From assembly GCA_014526335.1 (NCBI GenBank), contig JACTAT010000330.1:124001-188000 (forward strand): a DNA stretch of 64,000 nucleotides. Reading direction: 5' to 3'. The first letter of the stretch is position 1, and every line of letters starts with the position of its first letter. Below are positions 1-11,774 of this stretch, one piece after another. This DNA is from Chrysaora quinquecirrha (taxonomy: Eukaryota > Cnidaria > Scyphozoa > Semaeostomeae > Pelagiidae). The position numbers were made by a program, and so were the translations under genes. The notes beneath the pieces were generated by a model. The model was not told the origin of the DNA. It saw only the letters and a list, made by a program, of their open reading frames with translations, and did not search any database.

Positions 1-340
1 TGCACCGGCTAGCGGTTTTTGAGTATACATAAATGAACAAATGAAAGTCGACTATATGACTGACAGATTAAAATTTTTATATGTACTGGTTATAAGTGTA
101 CACCGGCTAGCGGTATTTGAGCATACATGACTTAAAAGGTAAAAAACCGATTATACTACTCAAAGATTAAAATTGTTGTCATACTGGTTAAAAGCGTGCA
201 CCGGCTAGCAGTTTTTGAGTATATATGTAAGAATTAACAAATATAGAGTCGGTTATGTGTGAAAGATGAAAATTGTTGCCAGTGCTGGTTAAAAGCGTGC
301 ACTGGCTCGCGGTGCGAATTTTGAGCATACACCAATGACA
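1..340. repeat. Tandem repeat, ~95-108 bp unit
   Basis: About 3.5 diverged copies, each with a core like CACCGGCTAGCGGTTTTTGA followed by AT-rich sequence and a GTACTGGTTA-like end. Cores recur near positions 3, 110, 206 and 299. The array is cut by the window edge. No coding signal. Confidence 0.75.
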
Positions 341-1090
341 TTAAAGCGCAGGAGTTACTGCTATTTCCTTGAGAGAGGCAAAATCACTCGTGCGGAAAAA
401 GGGCAAAGAAACGATAAAGCCCAGTACGGAAACATCTTAAGTGAACCAGGATAACTTGAGGTTTTTGGAAATTTTTACAATTAAAAGCCTTGTTCCCAAA
501 TTTCGTAAACTGAATCGCAGATAATCGGGTATCGATCAGGGCCGAAGCAAGTGTTCTTAAATGCTATACTTGTCCATGATCTTTCATCTCCCGTGCACTT
601 CACCGTGTTGTTATATGTGGAAGATAAAAACAAAGAGCCTCATTTTGATAAGAAATAGACATGATGATCGTCTCGCAGAAAAGATTCTCGTCAGAGTCTT
701 TCTATGACGATTATTGCCGATGTTGTCGATGATCGCAAATAACAAACTTATGGTGATTGCGCCAATCTTTGTAAATTCATGTTTTCATATATTGCGATCG
801 CGACAATCGTCAGGCCAGGATCGCCGACGGTCTGCGATATGCGAGAACAAACAAATTTTTTTTCGTTCTCGCAGACCAGTTAGATCTCTAGAATAATTGT
901 ATTTAAAAATTATTCATTTTGAAGTAATTGCACAGACATCTACCTTTTAAAAATTAAAAAAACAAATTTACTTGCAGTCTCAAAGAATTGGCAGAAAAGT
1001 AACAAGGTTATTTTTTATTAATTTTTGAAACGACACAATACTGAGGGTCTTTGAAATCAGTTGGGGATCATTGAAAACGATATCACATAG
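341..1090. other. 3' flank outside the tandem duplication
   Basis: Single-copy in this window. No convincing ORF or RNA gene. Homology to the duplicated units begins abruptly at 1091, marking the downstream edge of the array. It should hold the end of the last GH9 exon's transcript. Confidence 0.5.
1014..1019 (-). promoter_or_regulatory. Candidate polyadenylation signal AATAAA
   Basis: AATAAA on the minus strand about 350 nt downstream of the stop codon of the last GH9 C-terminal exon. Such hexamers occur by chance in AT-rich DNA, so this is tentative. Confidence 0.25.
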
Positions 1091-1371
1091 ATCCCCGTAT
1101 AGAAAAGAAAGGAACGAAATGCCTTTGGAGAGCACTTTGCCAGGCAACTTCCATACTGAGGCCTATCAATATAATTTTCTTTTGCCTTTGCCCTCCTTCC
1201 TCTTCTTTTTTTCCACTCTAGGTCTCAGCAAAGGCAATAGTAATCACCTCGAGTGAGACATTTCAGCGCTTTAATGTACGAAAAATATACTAACGTCGTT
1301 TATAATGGCAAAAGAAGCAAATCGTCTGTGCACCAATATAGGAATGTTGAAATATAACAGAATAAATTGAA

Positions 1372-2249
1372 TTACGAACATTGTCCTTTCAATGCCAGAT
1401 GTTTCAAACCAGCAACAGCAGACTGGAACCCAGCATTATAATCACAGGTAACTTCATTTGTGATATAATCAGTTCGGTCATCAACGTATGTGCCACTTAT
1501 ATCTTTCGGTCCCCCAACCAATGCACCGTACAGAACATGTGGGTTAGGTTTGGAAATGTCATTGAAGGTGTTCCAAGTGCATTCTGCAGGAGGGCTGGCA
1601 CAGGCACTTGCTTTATGATGAGGTTGCACGGGTGAATTTTGACCGAACCCTACCATAAAACTGCGTCCGGAATCGCCAAGCATGTTGTGGATCTGTAATC
1701 GTGCAAATTCTCGGTATTCTTGTTTCTTGATGTCAAGATCAGCAGCAAGAAGGCATATAAAGGCAGCATTTGCAGCATATCTGTTTGATCCCCACTGGGC
1801 AAGATGCATTATCCCAGTAGGAGTCCTTTGGACACCTAACACGTAATCACAAAATGCTTCCAAATCAACTTTGTAAATGTTCTTGCTTGTGAGTTGTGCT
1901 AAAAGAGCCATCACACCAGCTTTTTTGTTTTCCCAATCGAAGGACCAAGGTGTCCACGTTTGCGAGGCCGAACTATAGTAAGATTCTGCTTTTGCTAGAT
2001 AACTTGAATCGCCTGTTGCTTTGTACAACCAAGTTGCGGCCCACATGAGCTCATCTTCATAGGAAGTGCTCGGGTAGAATTTCCCTGCATCAGGAATCGA
2101 ATTACTGTAGAGTCCTCTGTAAGTGTCTGCGAAGCTGAACACCTCTTTGGCATGCTCAAGCAAACTTGCCGAGTATGATGGGTCTCTATCTTCAAATACG
2201 ACAGATGCGGCTGCCAAAGCTGCTGCTATTTCACCCGCAACATCAGATC
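1372..2249 (-). CDS. GH9 cellulase C-terminal catalytic exon, unit A (terminal)
   Basis: C-terminal ~291 residues of a glycoside hydrolase family 9 (endo-beta-1,4-glucanase type) domain. The acceptor TTTCTATTAG/GATCTGATG starts the exon in phase 1 with the conserved SDVAGEIAAALAAASVVF. The second GH9 signature is intact: YVDDRTDYITNEVTCDYNAG with the catalytic Glu. In signature 1 the usual HHR reads HHK (PVQPHHKASA). The frame ends KGQCS then TAA; the donor found at this point in units B and C (GGTAAA) is GGACAA here, so this can only be a last exon. Its partner N-terminal exon upstream is truncated, so a complete GH9 domain cannot be built from unit A alone. Product of an active enzyme would be a secreted beta-glucan hydrolase. 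Confidence 0.85.
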
Positions 2250-2397
2250 CTAATAGAAAAAGGGGGAAAGCACAGTGATCTTAAATGAGCTTGTAAATTC
2301 TGGATAAGGAATCATAAACTGGTATAGAATACGTAAATTCAGATATCAATTTGATAAAGTAGCAACCTTGTCGCAATGTGCGAATGATGACGGTGAT

Positions 2398-2769
2398 ACT
2401 CTTACGGGCCTAATTGCCGTCCCCATCCGCTAGTTAATTTTTTGAAAAAATTCCAACACCCCCGCTCTTATTAGGACCCCCCGCTAATTAGGTTTGTATT
2501 GATATTGATGTTGATATTTTTTTACTTGACTTACTCTGACGTTCTTGATGTGAAATTGCACTTGTATACTAAATTTGTTGGTTAGAACTATGGATTTCCT
2601 TAGCACTATAGGCCCCCCTCGCTTTGCGTTTCAGCAGTTTCCAGACAAGGTTTTTCAAACAAAGTCGGACCCCCCTGTTCATTCCGACCCCTGCCAATTA
2701 GTTCCTGACGGTAGTTCCAGCCCCCCTCCGCCTATTCCGACACCCCCCAGCAATTAAGCACCTAAGAGT
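2398..2769. mobile_element. Small TIR element (MITE-like) at a deletion scar
   Basis: Ends ACTCTTACGGGCCTAATTGC and, inverted, ACTCTTAGGTGCTTAATTGC. The interior is C-rich (CCGCTCTTATTAGGACCCCC) and matches a related element near 48.5-48.8 kb in reverse orientation. No clear target duplication. It lies exactly where unit A loses the end of its GH9-N exon and ~6 kb of intron. Confidence 0.6.
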
Positions 2770-2772
2770 AAT

Positions 2773-3093
2773 TGCATCTCGTATGTATGAATATTGACCA
2801 GCAGCTTTGTAAGCATCTTCAAACTGAATTGCACCCCATGATAATACGGTCATAGACGATGCCATCGGAAAATTAAACTTAACGTAATCCCCAGCATCGT
2901 GGTATCCTCCTGTAAGGTCTTCACCATTGTGACCTTGATCACCAAGAGAGGAATTTCCTCTCCATGATATTCTATTTGAATCTGGCAGTTGCCCAGACCT
3001 TTGTGCTTCGTAAAACAGAAGAGACTTACGCAAGACCTCATCGTAGTGAAATTTGGTCGGACAGCCAGAAGAAGTTGACCCTGTAGTGGTTAC
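2773..3093 (-). pseudogene. GH9 N-terminal exon, unit A, 3' truncated
   Basis: Same exon as 44875-45352 and 21532-22009, starting after acceptor CATTTGTAG in phase 0. It retains the first ~107 residues including FYEAQRSGQLPDSNRISW and the catalytic GGYHDAGDYVKFNFPMA. After SYIRDAI the sequence runs into the TIR element, losing ~52 residues (the part beginning KWGTDYF) and the splice donor; read-through soon meets a stop. The retained part matches unit C's exon (RISWRGNSSLGDQGHN) rather than unit B's (RIPWRGDSSLDDRGNN). It is a broken exon, and any transcript using it would give a truncated domain. Confidence 0.85.
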
Positions 3094-5165
3094 CTACAAA
3101 TGAAAAAGCTTTATAAAGAATATATATTCTATATATTTAAAATAATGATAATAATATATAAATGAGAAAAATATCAGTAGTGGTGCGGTATGCGGCCAAG
3201 GGAAACCGAGCCAACAGGTTGTTCGTTCTCCATGAAATTTGCTCTCCAAAGCGGTTTTCTGTGCAGGATCATGTTCTCAGCAGTTAAAATATGAGCATTT
3301 TTCAAGTGTAATCGTTTCTTGGAATTATTTTTACACAAATATTACACAAACCACATCAGTAAAATTGAGTGCTGAATTCAGGCTGAATTTATAGACGGAA
3401 AGAGTGTCTTAGCTTTTTCACTTCTTATTCCATGGAGAAGAGTCCCGGGAGAAGAGTCTCTTGATTTTTAGGAAAATGCATATAAAGTTTCTTAGAGTCA
3501 GTTTCCTATAAAAAATGAGTCTAACGTGAAGGAAAACAATGAACAAATCCAATGTCAAAACAGGTACAAATACCGATTCGCATTTCTGTTAAAACCGTAA
3601 TTGAGATACACTCTTCATAACAACCAGAGAATTTTATGTAAAAATTATGTTGAAAGTGGTGCTTGGTTAAATAAAAATGCAAAATTTTGGCTTATTTCTT
3701 AGCTGCATTACACCAGTCATTTCATAATAAAATGAGTGATATACTGCATATAGATCGAGGGGCAATTCACTTGCTCTTCATCAAAATCTCGTTCAATCTG
3801 GCTGGAAAACCTAATGTTTTCATTCAAATCCCTTGAAATACTTTTGTTTGCCTAAAAGCCTCACACACTATATTGAAGAGTGAATGGCCCTTCCCCGGCC
3901 CTTCGATATAGATCGTATCGAGGGATACAAATCTGACACAGAAAGTTTTGTCAACAGCACTGAATGAATATGATAACCAAGATGATGAAGATTGCTGATG
4001 AAGATTATAAGATTAAAACGTTCAAATATGGGTCTATATATTTTAATTTATTTTGATAACCAAGTGTAGAAAACTCGGACTCGTGCAGAAATTTAGAAAG
4101 TACTCCACTGTACTGATGATATCTCCACTGCACTGATCAACACCTCCACTGTACTGATGATATCCCTCCACAGTACTGAATATCCTCCATTGTACTGATG
4201 GTATCCCTCTACTGTACTGATGATATCCCTCCACCGTACTGATGATATCCCTCCACAGTACTGAACATCTTCCACTGTACTGATGATATCCCTCCACCGT
4301 ACTGAACATCCTCCGCTGTAATGATGGTATCCCTCCACTGTACTGATGGTATCCCTCCACTGTACTGATGGTATCCCTCCACTGTACTGATGATATCCCT
4401 CCACTGTACTGAACATCCTCCACTGTACTGATGATATCCCTCCACTGTACTGAACATCCTCCACCGTACTGATGATATCCCTCCAATGTACTGAATATCC
4501 TGTACCGTACTGCACACCCACCACTGTACTGTACATACATTACCCGGGGTGATTCAGAAACTTGTGAACACGACAGATACTTCTTTTTATGAGTTTTATG
4601 ACGTTACAAGACAAGTTGCTGACATCAGCATGACTAGACTGCTTACAATATTGATTCAAAAATTTAGATGAAGCCATTCGTGTCGTGTTGATATAAACAT
4701 AGACAAGAAAAGTAACAGGTTTTAAACCAGAAGTGTGCGAAAAAACGACAAATAACTGCAGTTTCTAAAGTTGGTGTCGTCATCACTCGAATCACTGATG
4801 TCGCAAAAATTGATCTTGATATAAATCAACAGAAGGTCTTAGAGCTAACAAAATGAATATACAATCTATTAAAAAAACATGAGATGAGAAATATGGGCCT
4901 TTATGTTTACATTTTTATGCTGTGTTTTTTATTATATTTTTCACGTGCTATCTGAAAATAATTCACGATGACCCATCTTGGAAAATGGACCTTCAACTTT
5001 TGAAATGTCAGAATCTGAAGAGAGATTGAGATTTGGCAATTTCTTGGTTTTTTGCAGATATTTCCCTGTCTACTAAGAGTAGGTGCAAATTTATGAGGAG
5101 ATTATCACTTAAGAAATTTACAAAAAATGAAGAAAGGAAGAGAAAGTGTAAAAGGTTCTATTTAC
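3094..5165. other. Intron, unit A (linker to GH9-N)
   Basis: Non-coding and collinear with 22010-24086 and 45353-47474. It contains the 19-22 bp VNTR (4101-4534). Similarity is C-like next to the exon and B-like beyond ~3.4 kb. No gene seen. Confidence 0.6.
4101..4534. repeat. VNTR, 19-22 bp unit
   Basis: About 20 copies of a unit like CTCCACTGTACTGATGATAT alternating with CTCCACTGTACTGAACAT. It is open in several minus-strand frames only because the unit lacks stops, giving repetitive peptides (YHQYSGG, RDIISTVE). Intronic; not considered coding. Confidence 0.9.
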
Positions 5166-5203
5166 CTTTGTACTCCTGTCCGTAGTAGTAACTGTCGTTG
5201 TTT
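5166..5203 (-). CDS. Last Thr-rich linker exon, unit A
   Basis: 38-nt exon between acceptor TTATTAG and donor AAAG/GTAAAT. Enters in phase 1, leaves in phase 0, and encodes ETTTVTTTDRSTK. The phase change matches the phase-0 start of the GH9-N exon (VTTTGSTSSGCP). Conserved in length in all three units (24087-24124, 47475-47512). Confidence 0.6.
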
Positions 5204-5977
5204 CTAATAACGGAAAAAAAATGGAAAATTTTGTTTTGAAATGGTAACAATCAAATCTGAAACAAATCTCACGAAATTACAAAATATCTTACAGCATCTT
5301 CTGAAGAATATAAAGTTACTTTATCTCTACATTGCTTAACCTAACATTAGACTTAGTACCGGGGATCGACTCACTGTAGTTGTGGATAGGGACGTGCCGC
5401 CTAGGACACTAAATGCTTACCCATATTCATACCTAATTTCTGAAAATTTATATCCAAAATTATAACAAAGTCTCAAAAATTAACATCCAAACTTATAAAC
5501 GTACACTACTTTATATATATATATTAAATTATGCTATTATATGTCAATTCAAATCAAGTTTCATCAGGAAAATAAGACCATTGTTTGCAAAGTTTATACC
5601 GATTCTCGAGAAATCAATACCATTATTTATATCAAATTTCAGAAAATTAAGACACTTTTTTATACAAAAATCATGAAAAATGATACCCTCTTGGGCGCCA
5701 CGTCCCCAGTACCCAACATATATTTAGTACCCCCTGTGCGTCTCTGCAGTGATAAGTCTCTGGAATTAAGAACAAAAATTTTACACTTCTCATAAATAAT
5801 GCTCTAACGATGAAATGTAAGTAGCTTCGTGCTCGAGTTAGTATTCCAAACGATAGTTCTAAGGAGTGTCGTAACTGTAGAGTCATTTGGTGTAAAGTAT
5901 TCTTTAAGTTTCCGGTGTTACAGTGCAGTGCAAGATGCGTTTATTGAATACGATTTAGAACATAAGTATAGAATTAC

Positions 5978-6049
5978 CTGGCGTTGCAGTTGTAGTTGCT
6001 TCCGTAGTAGAAGTACTTCTGTCCGTAGTACTAGAAGTACTCGTGGTAG
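5978..6049 (-). CDS. Thr/Ser-rich linker exon, unit A
   Basis: 72-nt symmetric (1-1) exon: acceptor CATCGACAG, donor CCAG/GTAATT. Encodes a 24-residue linker (ATTSTSSTTDRSTSTTEA then TTTATP), typical of O-glycosylated spacers. Counterpart of 24899-24970. Confidence 0.6.
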
Positions 6050-7197
6050 CTGTCGATGAAGAGATTGTTTCGAAATAGTAACAATCCACTCCGACACAAA
6101 TCTCACGAAATTACAAAATATTTTACATTATCTTCTGAAGAATGTAAAGTTACTGTATCTCTACATTGCTAAACTTAAGATTATACTTAGTATGGGGGGG
6201 GGGGTTGACTTAGATGTTGATAGGGGTGTGCTGCCTAAGACGCGAAATGGATGCCCTTATTCATATTAAATTTCTGAAAACATATATCCAAAATTCTACC
6301 ATAATTTCAAAAGTTTACATCCAACCTTGTTAACGTACACTAAAATATATACACTGAATTATGCTATGCAATAATACAGTATGTCAATTCGAATGAGATT
6401 TCACAGGGAAAAATGAAAAATAACGAAAATAAGACAGTTGTTTATAAAGTTTCTACCGAAGTTTATAGATATGAAGACCCTTGCTTATACCAAAGTCATG
6501 AAAAACGACACCATTTTGGGCAGCACGTCCCCAGTGCCAAAAATATATTAGCTAAGTACACACTCCCTGGGTCTGAAGAAGGTCTAATTTGCACCTAATT
6601 AAGTACGCACAGAATCATTAGACTCGTTTGCACTTGTATATATGCAGAATTGTAATTTAATCATGCCTAATTTAATCATTAGTCAATTTTTATTCTCTGT
6701 TCGACTCGTGTCTCCTTCGTGCTGTCCGTGACTTACTCAAAAGTAACAGACTTTTGCTTCTGTTACACGTCTCTCCTGTCGATTGATTTCCTTAGTATGG
6801 CTGGAATTTGATGTTTCCTCAGATCAGATAAAGAAATCCTTAGTGTGGAGATACATCTCTAGTTTTTGTATTGTTTTTGTATTTAAAATTCCTTGGATGC
6901 AAATAGAGTATGGTAAATCAATAAAGCCTTTTTTGGGCTATCTATGCATGTTTATTTTCCATCAAAAGTTCATCTAGTTGCAGTGAAAAGTCTTTGGAAT
7001 TAAGAACATCAAAATTTTACAGTTGTCATTAATAATGCTCTAACGATGAAACGTAAGTAGCTTAGTGCTCGAGTTAGTGTTCCAAACAATTTTTTAAGGA
7101 GTGTCTTAAATTTATAGTTACATGGAAGTTTCTGCTGTTACAGTCCAGTGCAAGATCCGTTTATTGAATACGATTTAGAACTTAACCATAGAATTAC

Positions 7198-7290
7198 CTG
7201 GCGTTGTAGTTGTAGTTGCTTCCGTAGTAACCGTAGTAGAAATACCCGTGTCCATAGTACTAGAAGAACTCGTGGTAGTTGTCGTTGTCT
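7198..7290 (-). CDS. Thr/Ser-rich linker exon, unit A
   Basis: 93-nt symmetric (1-1) exon: acceptor ATTACTAG, donor CCAG/GTAATT. Encodes 31 residues, ETTTTTTSSSSTMDTGIS followed by TTVTTEATTTTTP. Counterpart of 26118-26210 and 50040-50132. Confidence 0.6.
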
Positions 7291-8450
7291 CTAGTAATGT
7301 AGAAAACGAAAAGATTGAAAAGATTGTTTTGAAATAGTAACAATCCACTCCGACACAAATCTCACGAAATTACAAAATATTTTACATCATCTTCTGAAGA
7401 ATGTAAAGTTACTGTATCTTTACATTGCTAAACTTAAGATTAGACTTAGTATGGGGGGTTGACTTAGATGTGGATAGGGGTGTGCTGCCTAAGACGCGAA
7501 ATGCCTGCCCTTATTCATACTAAATTTCTGAAAACATATACCCAAAATTCTACCAAAATTTCAAAATTTACATCCAACCTTGTTAACGCACACTAAAATA
7601 TATACACTGAATTATGCTATGCCATAATACAGTATGTCAATTCGAATGAGGTTTCACAGGGAAAATGAAAAAACGAAAATAAGACAGTTGTTTATAAAGT
7701 TTCTACCGAAGTTTATAGATATGAAGACCCGTGCTTGTACCAAAGTCATGAAAAACGACACCCTTTTGGGCAGCACGTCCCCAGTACCAAAATATATTAA
7801 GAACACACCCCTGGGTGTCTACAGAAGGTCTAATTTGCACCTAATTAAATACGCACACAATCATTAGACTCGTTTGCACTTGTATATATGCAGAATTGTA
7901 ATTTAATCATGCCTAATTTAATCATTAGTCAATTTTTATTCTCTGCTCGACTCGTGTCTCCTTCGTGCTGTCCGTGACTTACTCAAAAGTAACAGACTTT
8001 TGCTTCTGTTACACGTCTCTCCTGTCGATTGATTTCCTTAGTATGGCTGGAATTTGATGTTTCCTCAGATCAGATAAAGAAATCCTTAGTGTGGAGATCC
8101 ATCTCTAGTTTTTGTATTGGTTTTGTATTTAATCTTCCTTGGAGGCAAAAAAGTAAATAGTGTATCGTTAATCAATAAAGCCTTTTTTGGGCTATCTATG
8201 CATGTTTATTTTCCATCAAAAGTTCATCTAGTTGCAGTGAAAAGTCTTTGGAATTAAGAACATCAAAATTTTACAGTTGTCATTAATAATGCTCTAACGA
8301 TGAAACGTAAGAGCTTAGTGCTCAAGTTAGTGTTCCAAACGATTTTTTAAGGAGTGTCTTAAATTTATAGTTACATGGAAGTTTCTGCTGTTACAGTGCA
8401 GTGCAAGATCCGTTTATTGAATACGATTTAGAACTTAACCATAGAATTAC

Positions 8451-8543
8451 CTGGCGTTGTAGTTGTAGTTGCTTCCGTAGTAACCGTAGTAGAAATACCC
8501 GTGTCCATAGTACTAGAAGAACTCGTGGTAGTTGCCGTTGTCT
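8451..8543 (-). CDS. Thr/Ser-rich linker exon, unit A
   Basis: Second 93-nt linker exon, phases 1-1, nearly identical to 7198-7290 apart from ETTATTT at the start. Exon plus flanking intron repeats at ~1.25 kb spacing, showing local tandem duplication of an exon-intron module. Confidence 0.6.
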
Positions 8544-8794
8544 CTAGTAATGGAGAAAACGAAAAGATTGAAAAGATTGTTTTGAAATAGTAACAATCCA
8601 CTCCGACACAAATCTCACGAAATTACAAAATATTTTACATCATCTTCTGAAGAATGTAAAGTTACTGTATCTTTACATTGCTAAACTTAAGTTAGACTTA
8701 GTATGGGGGGTTGACTTAGATGTGGTTTCTGATGTTAAAGTGCAGTGCAAGATCCGTTTATTGAATACGATTTAGAACATAAGTATAGAATTAC

Positions 8795-8857
8795 CTGGCG
8801 TTGAAGTTGTAGTTGCTTCCGTAGTAACAGTACCAGAAGTACTCGTGGTAGTTGTCT
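8795..8857 (-). CDS. Thr/Ser-rich linker exon, short form, unit A
   Basis: 63-nt exon, phases 1-1, encoding ETTTTSTSGTVTTEATTT then STP. It sits only ~250 bp from its neighbour because the module's intron is truncated. Counterpart of 27726-27788. Confidence 0.55.
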
Positions 8858-9608
8858 CTAGTAATGGAAAAAACGAAAAGATTGTTTTGAAATAGTAACA
8901 ATCCACTCCGACAAAAATCTCACGAAATTACAAAATATTTTACATCATCACTTGTATCTCTACATTGCTAAACTTAAGATTAGACTTAGTATGGGAGGGG
9001 GGTTGACTTAGATGTGGATAGGGGTGTGCTGCCAAAGACGCGAAATGCCTGCCCTTATTCATACTAAATCTCTGAAAACATATACCCAAAATTCTACAAA
9101 AATCTCCAAAATTAACATCCAACCTTGTAAACGTACACTACTTTATATACATATTAAATTATGCTATTATTTGTCAATCCAAATCAAGTTTCATTAGGAA
9201 AATAAGACCATTGTTTGCAAAGTTTATACCGATTCTCGAGAAATCCATACCATTATTTATAGCAATTTTCAGAAAATAAAAACACTTTTTTATACACAAA
9301 TCATGAAAAATGATACCCTCTTGGGCGCCACGTCCCCAGTACCCAACATATATTTAGTACCCCCCTGTGCGTCTCTGCAGTGATAAGTCTCTGGAATTAA
9401 GAACAAAAATTTTACACTTCTCATAAATAATTCTCTAACAATGAAATGTAAGTAGCTTCGTGCTCGAGTTAGTATTCCAAACGATAGTTCTAAGGAGTGT
9501 CGTAACTGTAGAGTCATTTGGTGTAAAGTATTCTTTAAGTTTCCGGCGTTACAGTGCAGTGCAAGATCCGTTTATTGAATACGATTTAGAACATAAGTAT
9601 AGAATTAC

Positions 9609-9680
9609 CTGGCGTTGCAGTTGTAGTTGCTTCCGTAGTAGATGTACTTGTGTCCGTAGTACTAGAAGTACTAGTGGTAG
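9609..9680 (-). CDS. First Thr/Ser-rich linker exon, unit A
   Basis: 72-nt exon, phases 1-1, acceptor CATCGACAG, donor CCAG/GTAATT, encoding ATTSTSSTTDTSTSTTEA then TTTATP. It is the most 5' coding exon of unit A. No signal-peptide exon lies between it and unit B's GH9-C exon at 14535, and it is in phase to accept splicing from that exon. Confidence 0.6.
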
Positions 9681-9760
9681 CTGTCGATGAAAAGATTGTT
9701 TTGAAATAGTAACAATCCACTCCGACACAAATCTCACGAAATTACAAAATATTTTACATC

Positions 9761-11770
9761 ATCTTCTGAAGAATGTAAAGTTACTGTAGCTATCTCTACA
9801 TTGCTAAACTTAAGATTAGACTTAGTATTGGGCGGGGGGGGGTTGACTTAGATGTGGATAGGGGTGTGCTGCCTAAGACGCGAAATGCCTGCCCTTATTC
9901 ATACTAAATTTCTGAAAACATATACCCAAAATTCTACCAAAATTTCAAAAATTTACATCCAACCTTGTTAACGTACACTAAAATATATACACTGAATTAT
10001 GCTATGCAATAATACAGTATGTCAACTCGAATGAGATTTCACAAGGAAAAGTGAAAAAAAAACGAAAATAAGACATTTGTTTATAAAGTTTATACCGATG
10101 GTTATAGAAAATGAAGACCCTTGCTTATACCAAAGTCATTAAAAACGACACCCTTTTGGGCAGCACGTCTGTGAACATAACCATTGAACCTACTTGTGCC
10201 TTGTGATTTTCTAATAAGAATATATTTCATATCAATATTATGGTGCAAGTTGTTGAAATTTAAGAATAATAGCCCGGCGCAAATTTTATGAAAATTTTGG
10301 TTTTTGGTTCGAGTGTTTTTAGCAAGCAAGACAGTGTGACTTTCGCGCCACTACAATCATCAAGATTGTGTTGTAACTTTATCTTAGCGTTCATCGACTC
10401 TTATTGCTCTATTCTCATTGTGCTGTGTTTGTTTCTGTGATGAAGAATGACAGTAGCATAAAGACCTGAGCTTTCTTTCTATATCGTTTATCAAATGTAC
10501 ACGTGTTTGCAATGTTTGACGAATAATAAGTCTCAACAAATACTGAAGTACCCCCAAACCTCAGTATTTGGAAAATCTTGGAAGTCAGCAAATCAAGAAA
10601 ATGTTGCGTTACCGCAAAACATCAAATTTATGCCATAGTGCAGGCAAGTAGTTGGCAAAACGAAAAGATTATAAAGTTTTTGACATCGTACTAGCGGAAT
10701 GAAACTGTCCATACAACTTTTTTACACATGTTCAGCTTACTGGTCAAAGCTGCGAAACAGCATTTCATTTCTGATGACTAAAAGAATATACTTGCGCATT
10801 TCCGTGACACACTAAGTTTCCCGTCTTGAGACAATGATGCTGTTCTCACGTCAAATAGAATGAAGAAAGTTTTCTTACGCTGTTCCTTTAGCTATCTAAT
10901 CTTGTTCTTTTACGCACCTGTTTACTTGCAGAGCTCTACCTTTTGTTGCTTAAGTAGAAAAAATCTTTAGATATGTCTTTCGAAACATCAAGGCCACCCC
11001 CAGGCCACATTAATTAACATCATTGAATCTAAAGGGCTAAAGGAATAGGAATCCCTATTCTGTGTTGAAATTCTTCCTATTCTGTGTTATAATTTGGGTA
11101 CGGGTATGTGCCGCCCATATGGGTGGGTTTTTTGCCCTTAAATTCTGTAAACATGGGTATGATTTTAACCAAAACCCCATTAAAGTGAATGGAAAATTGA
11201 GGAAACCTTGAAAATTTAATTTTATTTCGGTCAAAAAAGTGAGAAAATTGCGTCCAAGATTTTCGTAGTAAGATTGAAAGCAATGATAAGGCCTGGAAAG
11301 TCTCATGACTCTCATATTTCGCATATTTTTACTCGGAATTTAGGGTATGCTTCTGCATAAGCTTACATTTGAAATTGCAAGAAAAGAATTGATTCAATTT
11401 CAAGTGATATCAAGAACTCACAATTGAAGAAATTCAAATTTTAAACCGCCTATATCTAATTTCATAGTGTAAAGATATATTCTATTCCCAAACATCATCC
11501 ATTAAAATATTGGTGCTGTTGAAGCTTTTATGCTAAAGAAGCTAGAGTTTTTGTTCTTCCAAAATTTTCACAGAATCATGTTTGTATTTAATTGAAAAAG
11601 CACAACACATGACAGGGCAGGATCAACTGGGTAAAAAAAGAATTTAAGAAATTAAGGCAATGACTAATAATGTCGACTGTCTTTCTCAAGATTTTTTTCT
11701 GCTATTGCAAGTGTAATTTTAAAAGGCAATATGATAATAATTTACTCTTCAGCGCTTAATTCAGTGGTTA
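9761..11770. other. Intron/spacer, unit A
   Basis: Collinear with 28700-30705 and most of 51500-53400. AT-rich, no ORF of note, no recognisable RNA gene. Corresponds to part of intron 1 of the ancestral gene. Confidence 0.5.
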
Positions 11771-11774
11771 AAAA

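Larger units (their letters stand above)
5166..9760. repeat. Tandem exon-intron modules (~1.2 kb), unit A
   Basis: Each module holds a linker exon, an intron piece with a poly-G tract and GTGCTGCCTAAGACGCGAAA, and a block containing AAATCCTTAGTGTGGAGAT. The same order occurs at 24087-28700 and, with losses and insertions, at 47475-51300. The linkers therefore multiplied by exon duplication inside introns before the large units were duplicated. Confidence 0.75.

Noticed and set aside
1381..1635. Plus-strand ORFs opposite the GH9 exons (also 14548-14995, 33472-33919)
   Set aside because: Antisense shadows of well-supported GH9 coding exons.
4101..4534. CRISPR-like array
   Set aside because: Units are contiguous with no unique spacers and the context is eukaryotic; it is a VNTR.
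5541..5886. Short ORFs within linker modules (repeated at 24462, 47849, 9290 and elsewhere)
   Set aside because: Intronic repeat sequence; they overlap linker exons in wrong frames and shift between copies.
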